NCBI GenBank assembly: GCA_000696115.1 | Contig: JJOH01000022.1 | Location: 58,193 to 122,192, forward strand | DNA: 64,000 nt | From: Streptomyces olindensis | GTDB lineage: Bacteria; Actinomycetota; Actinomycetes; Streptomycetales; Streptomycetaceae | Reading direction: 5' to 3' | Shown here: in pieces, positions 7,181 to 14,265 of the stretch | Layout: each line of letters begins with the position of its first letter | Position numbering within the stretch: the first letter of the stretch is position 1 | Program-made: the position numbers and the translations under genes | The notes under the pieces: model-generated | The model's database searches: none | What the model saw: only the letters and a program-made list of their open reading frames with translations | Told to the model about the DNA's origin: nothing

Positions 7181-7864
7181 ATGCACCTCGACCACAGTCA
7201 CAGCCATGACGGACCGGCCGCCGTCGGTGCCGACGCACACCGGGCCGACGGCAGCCGCCGCGCGCTGCGCATCGGCCTCGGCGGGCCCGTGGGGTCCGGG
7301 AAGACCGCGACCGTCGCCGCCCTCTGCCGGGCGCTGCGGGACGACCTGTCCCTCGCCGTCGTCACCAACGACATCTACACCCGGGAGGACGCCGAGTTCC
7401 TGCTCCGGGAGGCCGTGCTGCCGCCCGAGCGGATCACCGCCGTGGAGACGGGGGCCTGCCCGCACACCGCGATCCGGGACGACATCTCCGCCAACCTCGA
7501 AGCGGTGGAGGACCTGGAGGACGCCGTGGGGCCGCTGGACCTGGTGCTCGTGGAGTCCGGCGGGGACAACCTGACCGCGACCTTCTCCAAGGGGCTCGTC
7601 GACGCGCAGATCTTCGTGATCGACGTGGCCGGGGGCGATGACATCCCCCGCAAGGGCGGACCGGGCGTGACCACCGCCGACCTGCTCGTCGTCAACAAGA
7701 CCGACCTCGCCCCGTACGTCGGCTCCGACCTGGCCCGCATGGCCGCCGACGCCAAGGCGCAGCGGGCGGAACTCCCGGTCGTCTTCCAGTCGTTGCGCAG
7801 CGAGGCCGGGGTGGCCGACGTCGCGGCGTGGGTGCGCGCGCAGCTCGCCGCCTGGGCGGCCTGA
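7181..7864 (+). CDS. ureG: Urease accessory GTPase UreG
   Basis: A 227-residue SIMIBI GTPase. It has a P-loop GLGGPVGSGKTATVAAL (about 30-46), TNDIYTREDAEFLL, the metal-binding ETGACPHTAIRDD (CPH motif), ESGGDNLTATFS and the guanine motif VNKTD. The first residues MHLDHSHSHDG are His-rich and may help capture nickel, which is notable because no ureE is present. GTP-driven UreG dimer delivers nickel to urease. The start ATG lies behind AGCAGGAG. ureD starts 2 bases after its stop. Confidence 0.96.
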   Translation: MHLDHSHSHDGPAAVGADAHRADGSRRALRIGLGGPVGSGKTATVAALCRALRDDLSLAVVTNDIYTREDAEFLLREAVLPPERITAVETGACPHTAIRDDISANLEAVEDLEDAVGPLDLVLVESGGDNLTATFSKGLVDAQIFVIDVAGGDDIPRKGGPGVTTADLLVVNKTDLAPYVGSDLARMAADAKAQRAELPVVFQSLRSEAGVADVAAWVRAQLAAWAA

Positions 7865-7866
7865 GC

Positions 7867-8628
7867 GTGAGCGGCTCCGCCGGGGTGCGGTCCGTCGCGA
7901 GGATCCTGGCCCGCGACGACGGACGGGGCGGGACCTCCCTGCCCGTGCTGGAGAGCGACGGCCCCCTGGCGCTGCGCCGCACCCGGGCCGGCGGCAGCGA
8001 GGCGCGGGTCATGCTGGTCGGGGCGATGAGCGGACCCCTGGGCGGTGACCACTTCACCGTGCAGGCCCGGGTGGAGGAGGGGGCCCGGCTGTCCGTCGGA
8101 TCGGCCGCCGCCACCATCGCACTGCCCGGGCAGGCGAAGGGCGACGCACACTACGACGTGCGGCTCGAGGTCGCCGACCACGCCGAACTGCACTGGCTGC
8201 CCGAGCAGTTGATCTCGGCGCACGGCAGCGACCTGTATGTCGCGACCCGCGTCGAACTCGCCGCCACGGCTCGGCTGGTTCTGCGCGAGGAGCAGGTGCT
8301 CGGGCGGTCCGGTGAGGAACCCGGACGGCTGACGAGCCGGCTGACCGTGCGGGTCGCCGACCGGGTGGTGCTCGACCAGGAACTGGCGTGCGGTCCCGGC
8401 GCACCGGGCGGCTGGGACGGTCCGGCCGTGCTCGCGGGACACCGGGCCGTGGGACAACTCGTCGTCGTGCGGCCCGAGTTCGCCGCCGAGCCGGTGCCCG
8501 TCCGGTCCCTGGGGGAGGGGGCCGCCCTCATGCCGCTCGCCGGGCCCGCCGCGCTGGTGACCGCCGTGGCGCCGGACGCCCTCCGGCTGCGGCGGCTGCT
8601 CGACGAGGCCCTGGCCTCTCTCGGATAG
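7867..8628 (+). CDS. ureD: Urease accessory protein UreD
   Basis: A 253-residue beta-rich protein, last gene of the urease operon. UreD features include LRRTRAGGSEARVMLVGAMS, GPLGGDHFTVQARVEEGARL, VGSAAATIALPG and HWLPEQLISAHGSDL. It is the scaffold that binds apo-urease and channels nickel from UreG. I chose the GTG at 7867, directly after the ureG stop; a longer in-frame extension overlaps ureG and adds no family similarity. Confidence 0.93.
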   Translation: MSGSAGVRSVARILARDDGRGGTSLPVLESDGPLALRRTRAGGSEARVMLVGAMSGPLGGDHFTVQARVEEGARLSVGSAAATIALPGQAKGDAHYDVRLEVADHAELHWLPEQLISAHGSDLYVATRVELAATARLVLREEQVLGRSGEEPGRLTSRLTVRVADRVVLDQELACGPGAPGGWDGPAVLAGHRAVGQLVVVRPEFAAEPVPVRSLGEGAALMPLAGPAALVTAVAPDALRLRRLLDEALASLG

Positions 8629-8720
8629 CCGTCCGTAGAACAGACGCGGTTCTCCGTTTATCGGATTGGCAAAGAAGGTCACCACCCCCTGTTCTCGGAC
8701 ACCTCACAGCCGAGAGGATC

Positions 8721-8749
8721 CCCCGTACTGATCGCAACTCTGTACGGGG
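8721..8749 (+). promoter_or_regulatory. Hairpin covering the tap ribosome binding site
   Basis: CCCCGTAC (8721-8728) and GTACGGGG (8742-8749) form a perfect 8-bp stem with a 13-nt loop. The right arm contains most of the GGGGAGG Shine-Dalgarno (8746-8752) of tap. Folding would hide the ribosome binding site of a gene that already has a TTG start, suggesting translational damping. It could also be a DNA-level operator. Confidence 0.5.
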
Positions 8750-8758
8750 AGGTCCCAC

Positions 8759-10360
8759 TTGAGGGGTACGAGACCGAAGAGGCGGGTGGCGGCGCTCGGT
8801 TCGGCCGGCGCGCTCGTCACGGCCACGCTGATAGCCGGCGCCGTCGCGGCGCCCACGGCCAACGCGAGCGCGGGCAGCGGCCCCGGCCAGGACCGCGAGG
8901 CCCGGGGCGCCGCCATCGCGGCGGCCCGGGCGGCGAAGGCCGGCATCGACTGGCAGGACTGCCCCGCCGACTGGAACCTGGCCAAGCCGATCCAGTGCGG
9001 GTACGTCACCGTGCCGCTCGACTACGCCAAGCCGTACGGCAAGCAGATCAAGCTCGCCGTCGACCGCATCGGCAACACCGGCACGAAGGCCGAGCGGCAG
9101 GGCGCGCTCCTCTACAACCCCGGCGGCCCCGGCGGTTCCGGACTGCGCTTCCCGGCCCGGGTCACCAGCAAGAACCCGCTCTGGGCCAATGCGGCCAAGG
9201 CCTACGACTTCGTGGGCTTCGACCCACGCGGCGTCGGCAAGTCGACGCCGATCTCCTGCGTCGACCCGCAGGAGTTCGTCAAGGCGCCCAAGATGGACCC
9301 GGTGCCCGACTCCGAGGCCGACAAGCTCGCCCAGCGCAAGCTGGCCCGCGAGTACGCCGACGGCTGCTACGAGCGCAGCGGCTGGATGCTGCCGCACATG
9401 ACCACGCCGAACACCGCGCGCGACCTCGACGTCATCCGCGCCGCCCTCGGCGAGAAGAAGCTCAACTTCCTCGGTGTCTCCTACGGCACCTACCTCGGCG
9501 CCGTCTACGGCACCCTCTTCCCGGGCCACGTGCGCCGCATGGTCGTCGACAGCGTCGTCAACCCGTCCCGGGAGAAGATCTGGTACCAGGCCAACCTGGA
9601 CCAGGACGTCGCCTTCGAGGGCCGCTGGAAGGACTGGCAGGACTGGGTCGCGAAGAACGACGCGACCTACCACCTCGGTGACACCCGCGCCGAGGTCCAG
9701 CAGCAGTGGCTGAAGCTGCGCGCCACCGCGAAGAAGAGCCCGCTCGGCGGCGTCGTCGGCCCGGCCGAGCTGATCTCCTTCTTCCAGAGCGCCCCGTACT
9801 ACGACTCCCGGTGGGCGCCGGTCGCCTCGGTCTTCAGCAAGTACGTCGCCGGGGACACCCAGGCGCTGATCGACGCCGCCGCCCCCGACCTGTCGGACAC
9901 CGCGGGCAACGCCTCCGCGGAGAACGGCAACGCCGTGTACACGGCCGTCGAGTGCGCCGACGCCAAGTGGCCCACCAGCTGGCAGCGGTGGGACCGCGAC
10001 AACACGCGGCTTCACCAGGACCACCCGTTCATGACCTGGGCCAACGCCTGGATGAACCTCCCGTGCGCCACCTGGCCGGTCAAGCAGCAGACGCCGCTGG
10101 ACGTGAAGACCGGCAAGGGCCTGCCGCCGGTGCTGATCGTGCAGTCCGAGCGGGACGCGGCCACCCCGTACGAGGGTGCCGTCGAACTGCACAAGCGGTT
10201 CAAGGGCTCCCGCCTGATCACCGAGAAGGACGCGGGCTCCCACGGCGTCACCGGCCTGGTCAACCCGTGCATCAACACCCGGGTGGACAGCTACCTGCTC
10301 ACCGGCAAGCTGGACGGCGCGGACGTGACCTGCGCGCCGCACGCCACGCCGAAGCCGTAG
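8759..10360 (+). CDS. tap: Secreted tripeptidyl aminopeptidase Tap
   Basis: A 533-residue alpha/beta-hydrolase that removes N-terminal tripeptides outside the cell. The start is TTG at 8759 with GGGGAGG eight nt before it; the protein begins RGTRPKRR, then a hydrophobic core ending ANASA (signal peptide, cleavage near 37). Serine peptidase residues are present: oxyanion stretch YNPGGPGGSG, nucleophile Ser241 in GVSYGTYLG, Asp466 in SERDAATPYE and His495 in GSHGV. Long stretches match the S. lividans Tap sequence as I remember it (for example FDPRGVGKSTPISCVDPQEF), so the gene name is secure. It is separated from the urease operon by 130 bases and is a single-gene unit ended by a strong hairpin. 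Confidence 0.95.
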   Translation: MRGTRPKRRVAALGSAGALVTATLIAGAVAAPTANASAGSGPGQDREARGAAIAAARAAKAGIDWQDCPADWNLAKPIQCGYVTVPLDYAKPYGKQIKLAVDRIGNTGTKAERQGALLYNPGGPGGSGLRFPARVTSKNPLWANAAKAYDFVGFDPRGVGKSTPISCVDPQEFVKAPKMDPVPDSEADKLAQRKLAREYADGCYERSGWMLPHMTTPNTARDLDVIRAALGEKKLNFLGVSYGTYLGAVYGTLFPGHVRRMVVDSVVNPSREKIWYQANLDQDVAFEGRWKDWQDWVAKNDATYHLGDTRAEVQQQWLKLRATAKKSPLGGVVGPAELISFFQSAPYYDSRWAPVASVFSKYVAGDTQALIDAAAPDLSDTAGNASAENGNAVYTAVECADAKWPTSWQRWDRDNTRLHQDHPFMTWANAWMNLPCATWPVKQQTPLDVKTGKGLPPVLIVQSERDAATPYEGAVELHKRFKGSRLITEKDAGSHGVTGLVNPCINTRVDSYLLTGKLDGADVTCAPHATPKP

Positions 10361-10380
10361 TCGTCGGCCGTACGGTGGCG

Positions 10381-10409
10381 AGGGGCGGCCGGAGCACCGG
10401 CCGCCCCTT
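10381..10409. terminator. Bidirectional terminator between tap and the epimerase gene
   Basis: The hairpin AGGGGCGGCCGG-agca-CCGGCCGCCCCT lies between two convergent genes. A short T-containing tail follows on the plus strand. It should serve both. Confidence 0.8.
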
Positions 10410-10411
10410 CG

Positions 10412-11446
10412 TCATGTCTCCCGGGCCGTGAACCAGGCGTCCTCCGCCGCGTAGTCGAAGAGGTCCGGGTAGACCCGCGCGAGAGCGGGGAACGCCTCCC
10501 GCCAGTCCTGCGCGGAGAGCCGGCGGGTGAGCCAGTCGACCGTCTCCGGCAGGCTGTCGCAGTACGAGACGACCGGCCGGTAGCCCAACTCCCGCTCCGC
10601 CGAGGACATGTCGCACACCACCGGCCGTGGTGTCGACCAGGGCGTACGGCCCACGGACGGCGCCGGTGCCGGCCCGTCCACCAGGACGGTCTCCGTCTCC
10701 ACGCCCATGACCGCGTCGATCGCCGCCCCGATCTCCGACACCGTCGGCGGCTGCGGGTCGCAGGCGTTGAGCGCGCGTGAGCCCGGCCGGGCCGCCGCCA
10801 GCCGGACCAGTTCGGCGATGTTCCGGGCGGCCGCCGTGTGGAACAGGCTCTCGCCCCGGTGGGCGACCACGCGCCTGCGCCGGCCGTCGAGGTTCCGCTT
10901 CACGAAGTACAGCTCGCGGGGGAGCGGGCTGCGGGGACCGTGGATCGCGCCCGCGCGCAGCAGCGTGGTGGGCAACCGGTCGCCCGCCGCGAGGAGTTCA
11001 TGCTCCAGGGCGGCCTTGCCGGTGCTGTACGTGGCGTCCCCCGGCGGGACCGTCGGCTGGTCCTCTCCGATCGGCACGGGGTACTCCGGGAAGCCGTCCG
11101 GTTCCTCCATCGTGTCGAAGCCCCGGCCCTTGCCGTCCTCGTAGACCGACACGGTGGACACGACCACGGCCGAGCCGATCCGGTCGGCCAGGGCCGTCAA
11201 CTGCCGGGCGTGCCGGGCCCCGTAGGCGACCACGTCGACCACCAGATCGCAGCCGTCGCCGATCAGCGCGGCCAGCGCCGCGTCGTCCTCGCGGTCCAGC
11301 CGCTCCGTGCGTACCCCGTCGGGCCAGTCCCCGGCGCTGCCTCCGCCGCGCGAGGCGGCCGTCACCTCCCAGCCGTCCCGCGCCAGCGCCGCCACCGCCG
11401 GCCGCCCGATCTGTCCGCCGGCTCCGATCACCACAGCACGTCTCAT
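10412..11446 (-). CDS. NAD-dependent epimerase/dehydratase family protein
   Basis: A 344-residue short-chain (extended SDR) protein. From the ATG at 11446 it begins MRRAVVIGAGGQIGRPAVAA, a Rossmann nucleotide-binding loop, then DLVVDVVAYG and VVVSTVSVYEDGKG. The YSTGKAALE stretch supplies the catalytic Tyr-x3-Lys. The C-terminal half contains RPVVCDMSSAERELGYRPVV, typical of nucleotide-sugar epimerase relatives. The substrate is unknown. An 12-codon longer frame exists but lacks a ribosome binding site. It is monocistronic and faces tap across a shared terminator. Confidence 0.85.
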   Translation of the reverse strand: MRRAVVIGAGGQIGRPAVAALARDGWEVTAASRGGGSAGDWPDGVRTERLDREDDAALAALIGDGCDLVVDVVAYGARHARQLTALADRIGSAVVVSTVSVYEDGKGRGFDTMEEPDGFPEYPVPIGEDQPTVPPGDATYSTGKAALEHELLAAGDRLPTTLLRAGAIHGPRSPLPRELYFVKRNLDGRRRRVVAHRGESLFHTAAARNIAELVRLAAARPGSRALNACDPQPPTVSEIGAAIDAVMGVETETVLVDGPAPAPSVGRTPWSTPRPVVCDMSSAERELGYRPVVSYCDSLPETVDWLTRRLSAQDWREAFPALARVYPDLFDYAAEDAWFTARET

Positions 11447-11504
11447 GCCGTGACCGTAGGGCGCCGGGGCGTGCCGGGTCACGGGGTTCTGCCGACAGCA
11501 GACC

Positions 11505-12224
11505 TCAACTGAGGGGCATGCGGGGGAACTTCCGCTCCTTCGCGGCGGCGGCCTCCTCGGCCTTCACGACGGCCGCGTACTGGTCGACGTACTCCTGCTC
11601 GGACAGCGAGAGGATCGCGTACATGATCTCGTCCGTGATGGCGCGCAGGATGGCCTTCTCGTTCTCCATGCCCTCGTACCGGGAGAAGTCGAGGGGCTCG
11701 CCGAAGCGGATCACCACGGGGTGGATGTTGGGGATCACCTTGCCGGGCGGCTGGGCCTCGAAGGTGCCGATCATGGCGCAGGGCACGACCGGGACCCCGG
11801 CCTTCAGGGCCATCACCGCGACACCGACCTTGCCCTTGTAGAGCCGCCCGTCGTGCGAGCGCGTGCCCTCGGGGTAGATGCCCAGCAACTCGCCCTTGCC
11901 CAGCACGCCGAGCCCCTCGCGGATCGCGGCCTGGCCCGCGTCCTTGCCGGAGCGGTCGACCGGGATCTGCCCCGCGCTGCGGAAGAAGGACGCGGTCAGC
12001 CGGCCCTTGATGCCCGGCCCGGTGAAGTACTCGGCCTTCGCCAGGAAGGTGATGCGCCGCTTGAGGACCGCGGGCATCAGGAAGTGGTCCGAGAACGACA
12101 GGTGGTTGCCGGCGATGATGGCGGCGCCCTCCGACGGCACGTGCTCCAGGCCTTCTATGCGAGGCCGGAAGACGAGTCTCAGCAGCGGGCCCAGCAGCAC
12201 GTATTTCAGCAGGTAATAGAACAA
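11505..12224 (-). CDS. PlsC-type 1-acyl-glycerol-3-phosphate acyltransferase
   Basis: A 239-residue protein with the PlsC catalytic motif NHLSFSD (His41-x4-Asp46) and the substrate motif YPEGTR (116-121), plus a hydrophobic N-terminus for membrane association. The family acylates lysophosphatidic acid to phosphatidic acid in phospholipid synthesis. The start is TTG at 12224, supported by GAGGAG eight bases upstream; the next in-frame starts would delete the hydrophobic anchor. It may be one of several PlsC paralogues, so the exact acceptor is uncertain. Confidence 0.88.
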   Translation of the reverse strand: MFYYLLKYVLLGPLLRLVFRPRIEGLEHVPSEGAAIIAGNHLSFSDHFLMPAVLKRRITFLAKAEYFTGPGIKGRLTASFFRSAGQIPVDRSGKDAGQAAIREGLGVLGKGELLGIYPEGTRSHDGRLYKGKVGVAVMALKAGVPVVPCAMIGTFEAQPPGKVIPNIHPVVIRFGEPLDFSRYEGMENEKAILRAITDEIMYAILSLSEQEYVDQYAAVVKAEEAAAAKERKFPRMPLS

Positions 12225-12365
12225 AGCGGGCGCTCCTCGACTCTCGCGGTGGACTCAACCGCCGCGTTCCAGCAGGTCAACCGGCATGTCGTGGGGTGCC
12301 AGTGTAGGTGCAGGCGGAGCCACCGGGCACCTCGTGCACCCGTACCGCACAGATCCTTTGCCGAT

Positions 12366-12382
12366 TGACTGACGGTCAGTCA
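12366..12382. promoter_or_regulatory. Perfect 17-bp palindrome, TetR-type operator
   Basis: TGACTGAC-g-GTCAGTCA is a perfect odd palindrome in the divergent spacer between plsC (minus) and the rpiB-like gene (plus). Its form is typical of TetR-family operators, but no TetR gene is adjacent, so the regulator would act in trans. Confidence 0.55.
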
Positions 12383-12491
12383 GGGTGGGTGTGTGCGGTG
12401 GTGCTCCTGCGGCTGGTGAGGCAGCGGGGCCGACGTGTTGCTCCGTACGGGTGACCGGCGCTCCGGGGCCCCGCCGAGTACCCTGCGACCT

Positions 12492-12947
12492 ATGCGGATC
12501 TCTGTTTCCTCGGACATGGACGAGCCCGTCGCCCGCTCCCTCGTGGCCGCGCTGCGCGACCGGGGGCACGAGGTGCGCCCGCACGGCGCGCTGCGCCCCG
12601 GGGACGACCCGCAGTGGGCGGTCTGCTCCGAGGCCGCGGCCCGGGAGGTCGCCGACGGGACGGCCGACCAGGCCGTGGTGTGCTGCTGGACGGGCACGGG
12701 CGCGTCGATCGCCGCGAACAAGGTGCCCGGCGTCCGGGCGGCGCTGTGCACGGACGCCTACACCGCCGACGGGGCCCGCCGCTGGAACGACGCCAACGTG
12801 CTGGCGCTCAGCCTGCGCCTGACGTCCGAGCCGCTGCTGAAGGAGATCCTCGACGCGTGGTTCGGCGGCGAGCCCAGCGCGGACGCCGGGGACCGGCAGA
12901 ACGTGGACCGCGTCCGGCTGCTCGACCACGGCAGGACCCGCGGGTAG
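12492..12947 (+). CDS. RpiB/LacAB-family sugar-phosphate isomerase
   Basis: A 151-residue protein. The RpiB active-site loop reads CCWTGTGASIAANKVPGVRA (64-83), with Cys65 in the place of the catalytic Cys of ribose-5-phosphate isomerase B, and AALCTDAYTA follows. The usual CGTGIG is CWTGTG here. The family interconverts aldose and ketose phosphates; whether ribose-5-phosphate or another sugar is used cannot be told. A C-terminal tail after residue 130 is poorly conserved and charged. It ends one base before the stop of the convergent phosphatase gene, leaving no room for a terminator. Confidence 0.85.
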   Translation: MRISVSSDMDEPVARSLVAALRDRGHEVRPHGALRPGDDPQWAVCSEAAAREVADGTADQAVVCCWTGTGASIAANKVPGVRAALCTDAYTADGARRWNDANVLALSLRLTSEPLLKEILDAWFGGEPSADAGDRQNVDRVRLLDHGRTRG

Positions 12948-12948
12948 G

Positions 12949-14199
12949 TCACAGCCGCACGATGACGAGCGCCGTGTCGTCGGTGGCGCCGCCGGGCGGC
13001 AGCAGCTCCAGCAGCACGGTGTCGGCCAGGGTCTCCGGGTCCTGGTCCCGGTGGCGGCGCAGGGCGTCGGCCAGCCGGGCCAGGCCCACGTCGATGTCCT
13101 CACGGCGCCGTTCCACCAGGCCGTCGGTGTAGAGCACCAGGGTGGCGCCCGGCGTGAACGTGGTGTCCGCCTGGGGCCGGGGAATCGGGTCGGGGCGGGC
13201 GTCGAGCGGTGTGTCGGTGGCCCGGTCGAGGAACTCGGTGCGGCCGTCGGGGTGGACCAGCACCGGCGGGAGATGACCGGCGCTGCTGTAGGTCACGGTG
13301 TTCCCGTCGAAGTCGACGAACGTCGTCACCGCGGTCGCCGACTCGGCGCCGTCGACCACGTTCGCGTAGCGCCCCAGCACGTCCAGGGCCTGCGCCGGGC
13401 CCTCGGCGACCCGGGAGGCCGCGCTGAGCGCGCTGCGCAGCTGGCCCATGACCCCGGCGGCCGCCAGCCCGTGCCCGACCACGTCGCCCACGGACACGCC
13501 GATCCGGTGGCCGCCCACCAGGTCGACCAGGTCGTACCAGTCCCCGCACACGTTGAGCGCGCCCACGGCCGGCCGGTAGCGGACGGCCGCCCGATGGTGG
13601 TGGCGGACCTGGCGGCCCGCGGGCAGCATCGCCTCCTGCAGCGCCAGCGCCACCTGACGCTCCCGGGAGTGCGCGAGGCGCAGCCGCTCGTTCAGCTCCT
13701 GCAGCTCACGGGCGCGGGTGTACAGCTCGGCCTCCAGCACCCGCGCGCGACTGTTCCGGCCCGCCCGGCTCCCGCCGGAGCGGCCCCGGGCCCGGATCAG
13801 TTCCGTGACCTCCTCGACGCGGTGCACGATCAGCGCCACCTTCCCGTCGGGGCCGAGCAGCGGCGCGTTCACCGGGCTCCAGTAACGTTCCTCCCACTCC
13901 CCGGGGCGCTCGGGGTCCTCGATGTCGTAGCGCTGGAGGGCCATGGTGTCGCGCTCGCCGGTGGCCAGGACGCGGTAGAGCGAGGCCTCCAGGTTGCGCA
14001 TGCCCGTCGCGGCCGGGTCGTTGGGGTTGTCCGGGAAGACGTCGAACAGATAGCGGCCGACCAGCTGCTCGCGGGAGCGGCCCGAGACGCGGACGAACTC
14101 CTCGTTCACGTCCGCGTACACGAGCTCGGGCGTCAGAAGTGCCACCATGCCGGGCAGGGCCTGGAACACCGCCGCGTAGTCGATCGCCGTCTCCGCCAT
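12949..14199 (-). CDS. PAS domain SpoIIE/PP2C-type phosphatase
   Basis: A 416-residue protein. Residues about 8-135 form a PAS sensor domain (PELVYADVNEEFVRVSGRS, GRYLFDVFPDNP). A coiled linker (about 150-185, ELQELNERLRLAHSRERQ) leads to a SpoIIE-like PP2C domain with CGDWYDLVDLVG, VGDVVGHGLAAAGVMGQLRS, SAGHLPPVLV, LYTDGLVERR and the final DDTALVIV. The metal-binding Asp residues are present. Such proteins dephosphorylate anti-anti-sigma factors in partner-switching pathways. The sigma system it feeds is not encoded nearby. The ATG at 14199 opens directly into the PAS domain. Confidence 0.9.
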   Translation of the reverse strand: MAETAIDYAAVFQALPGMVALLTPELVYADVNEEFVRVSGRSREQLVGRYLFDVFPDNPNDPAATGMRNLEASLYRVLATGERDTMALQRYDIEDPERPGEWEERYWSPVNAPLLGPDGKVALIVHRVEEVTELIRARGRSGGSRAGRNSRARVLEAELYTRARELQELNERLRLAHSRERQVALALQEAMLPAGRQVRHHHRAAVRYRPAVGALNVCGDWYDLVDLVGGHRIGVSVGDVVGHGLAAAGVMGQLRSALSAASRVAEGPAQALDVLGRYANVVDGAESATAVTTFVDFDGNTVTYSSAGHLPPVLVHPDGRTEFLDRATDTPLDARPDPIPRPQADTTFTPGATLVLYTDGLVERRREDIDVGLARLADALRRHRDQDPETLADTVLLELLPPGGATDDTALVIVRL

Positions 14200-14265
14200 G
14201 GCTGCCGCCTCCCGCCGCCGGGATCACACCAGTTTCCCACGGTATGTACGAAGCGGAGCCCGACG

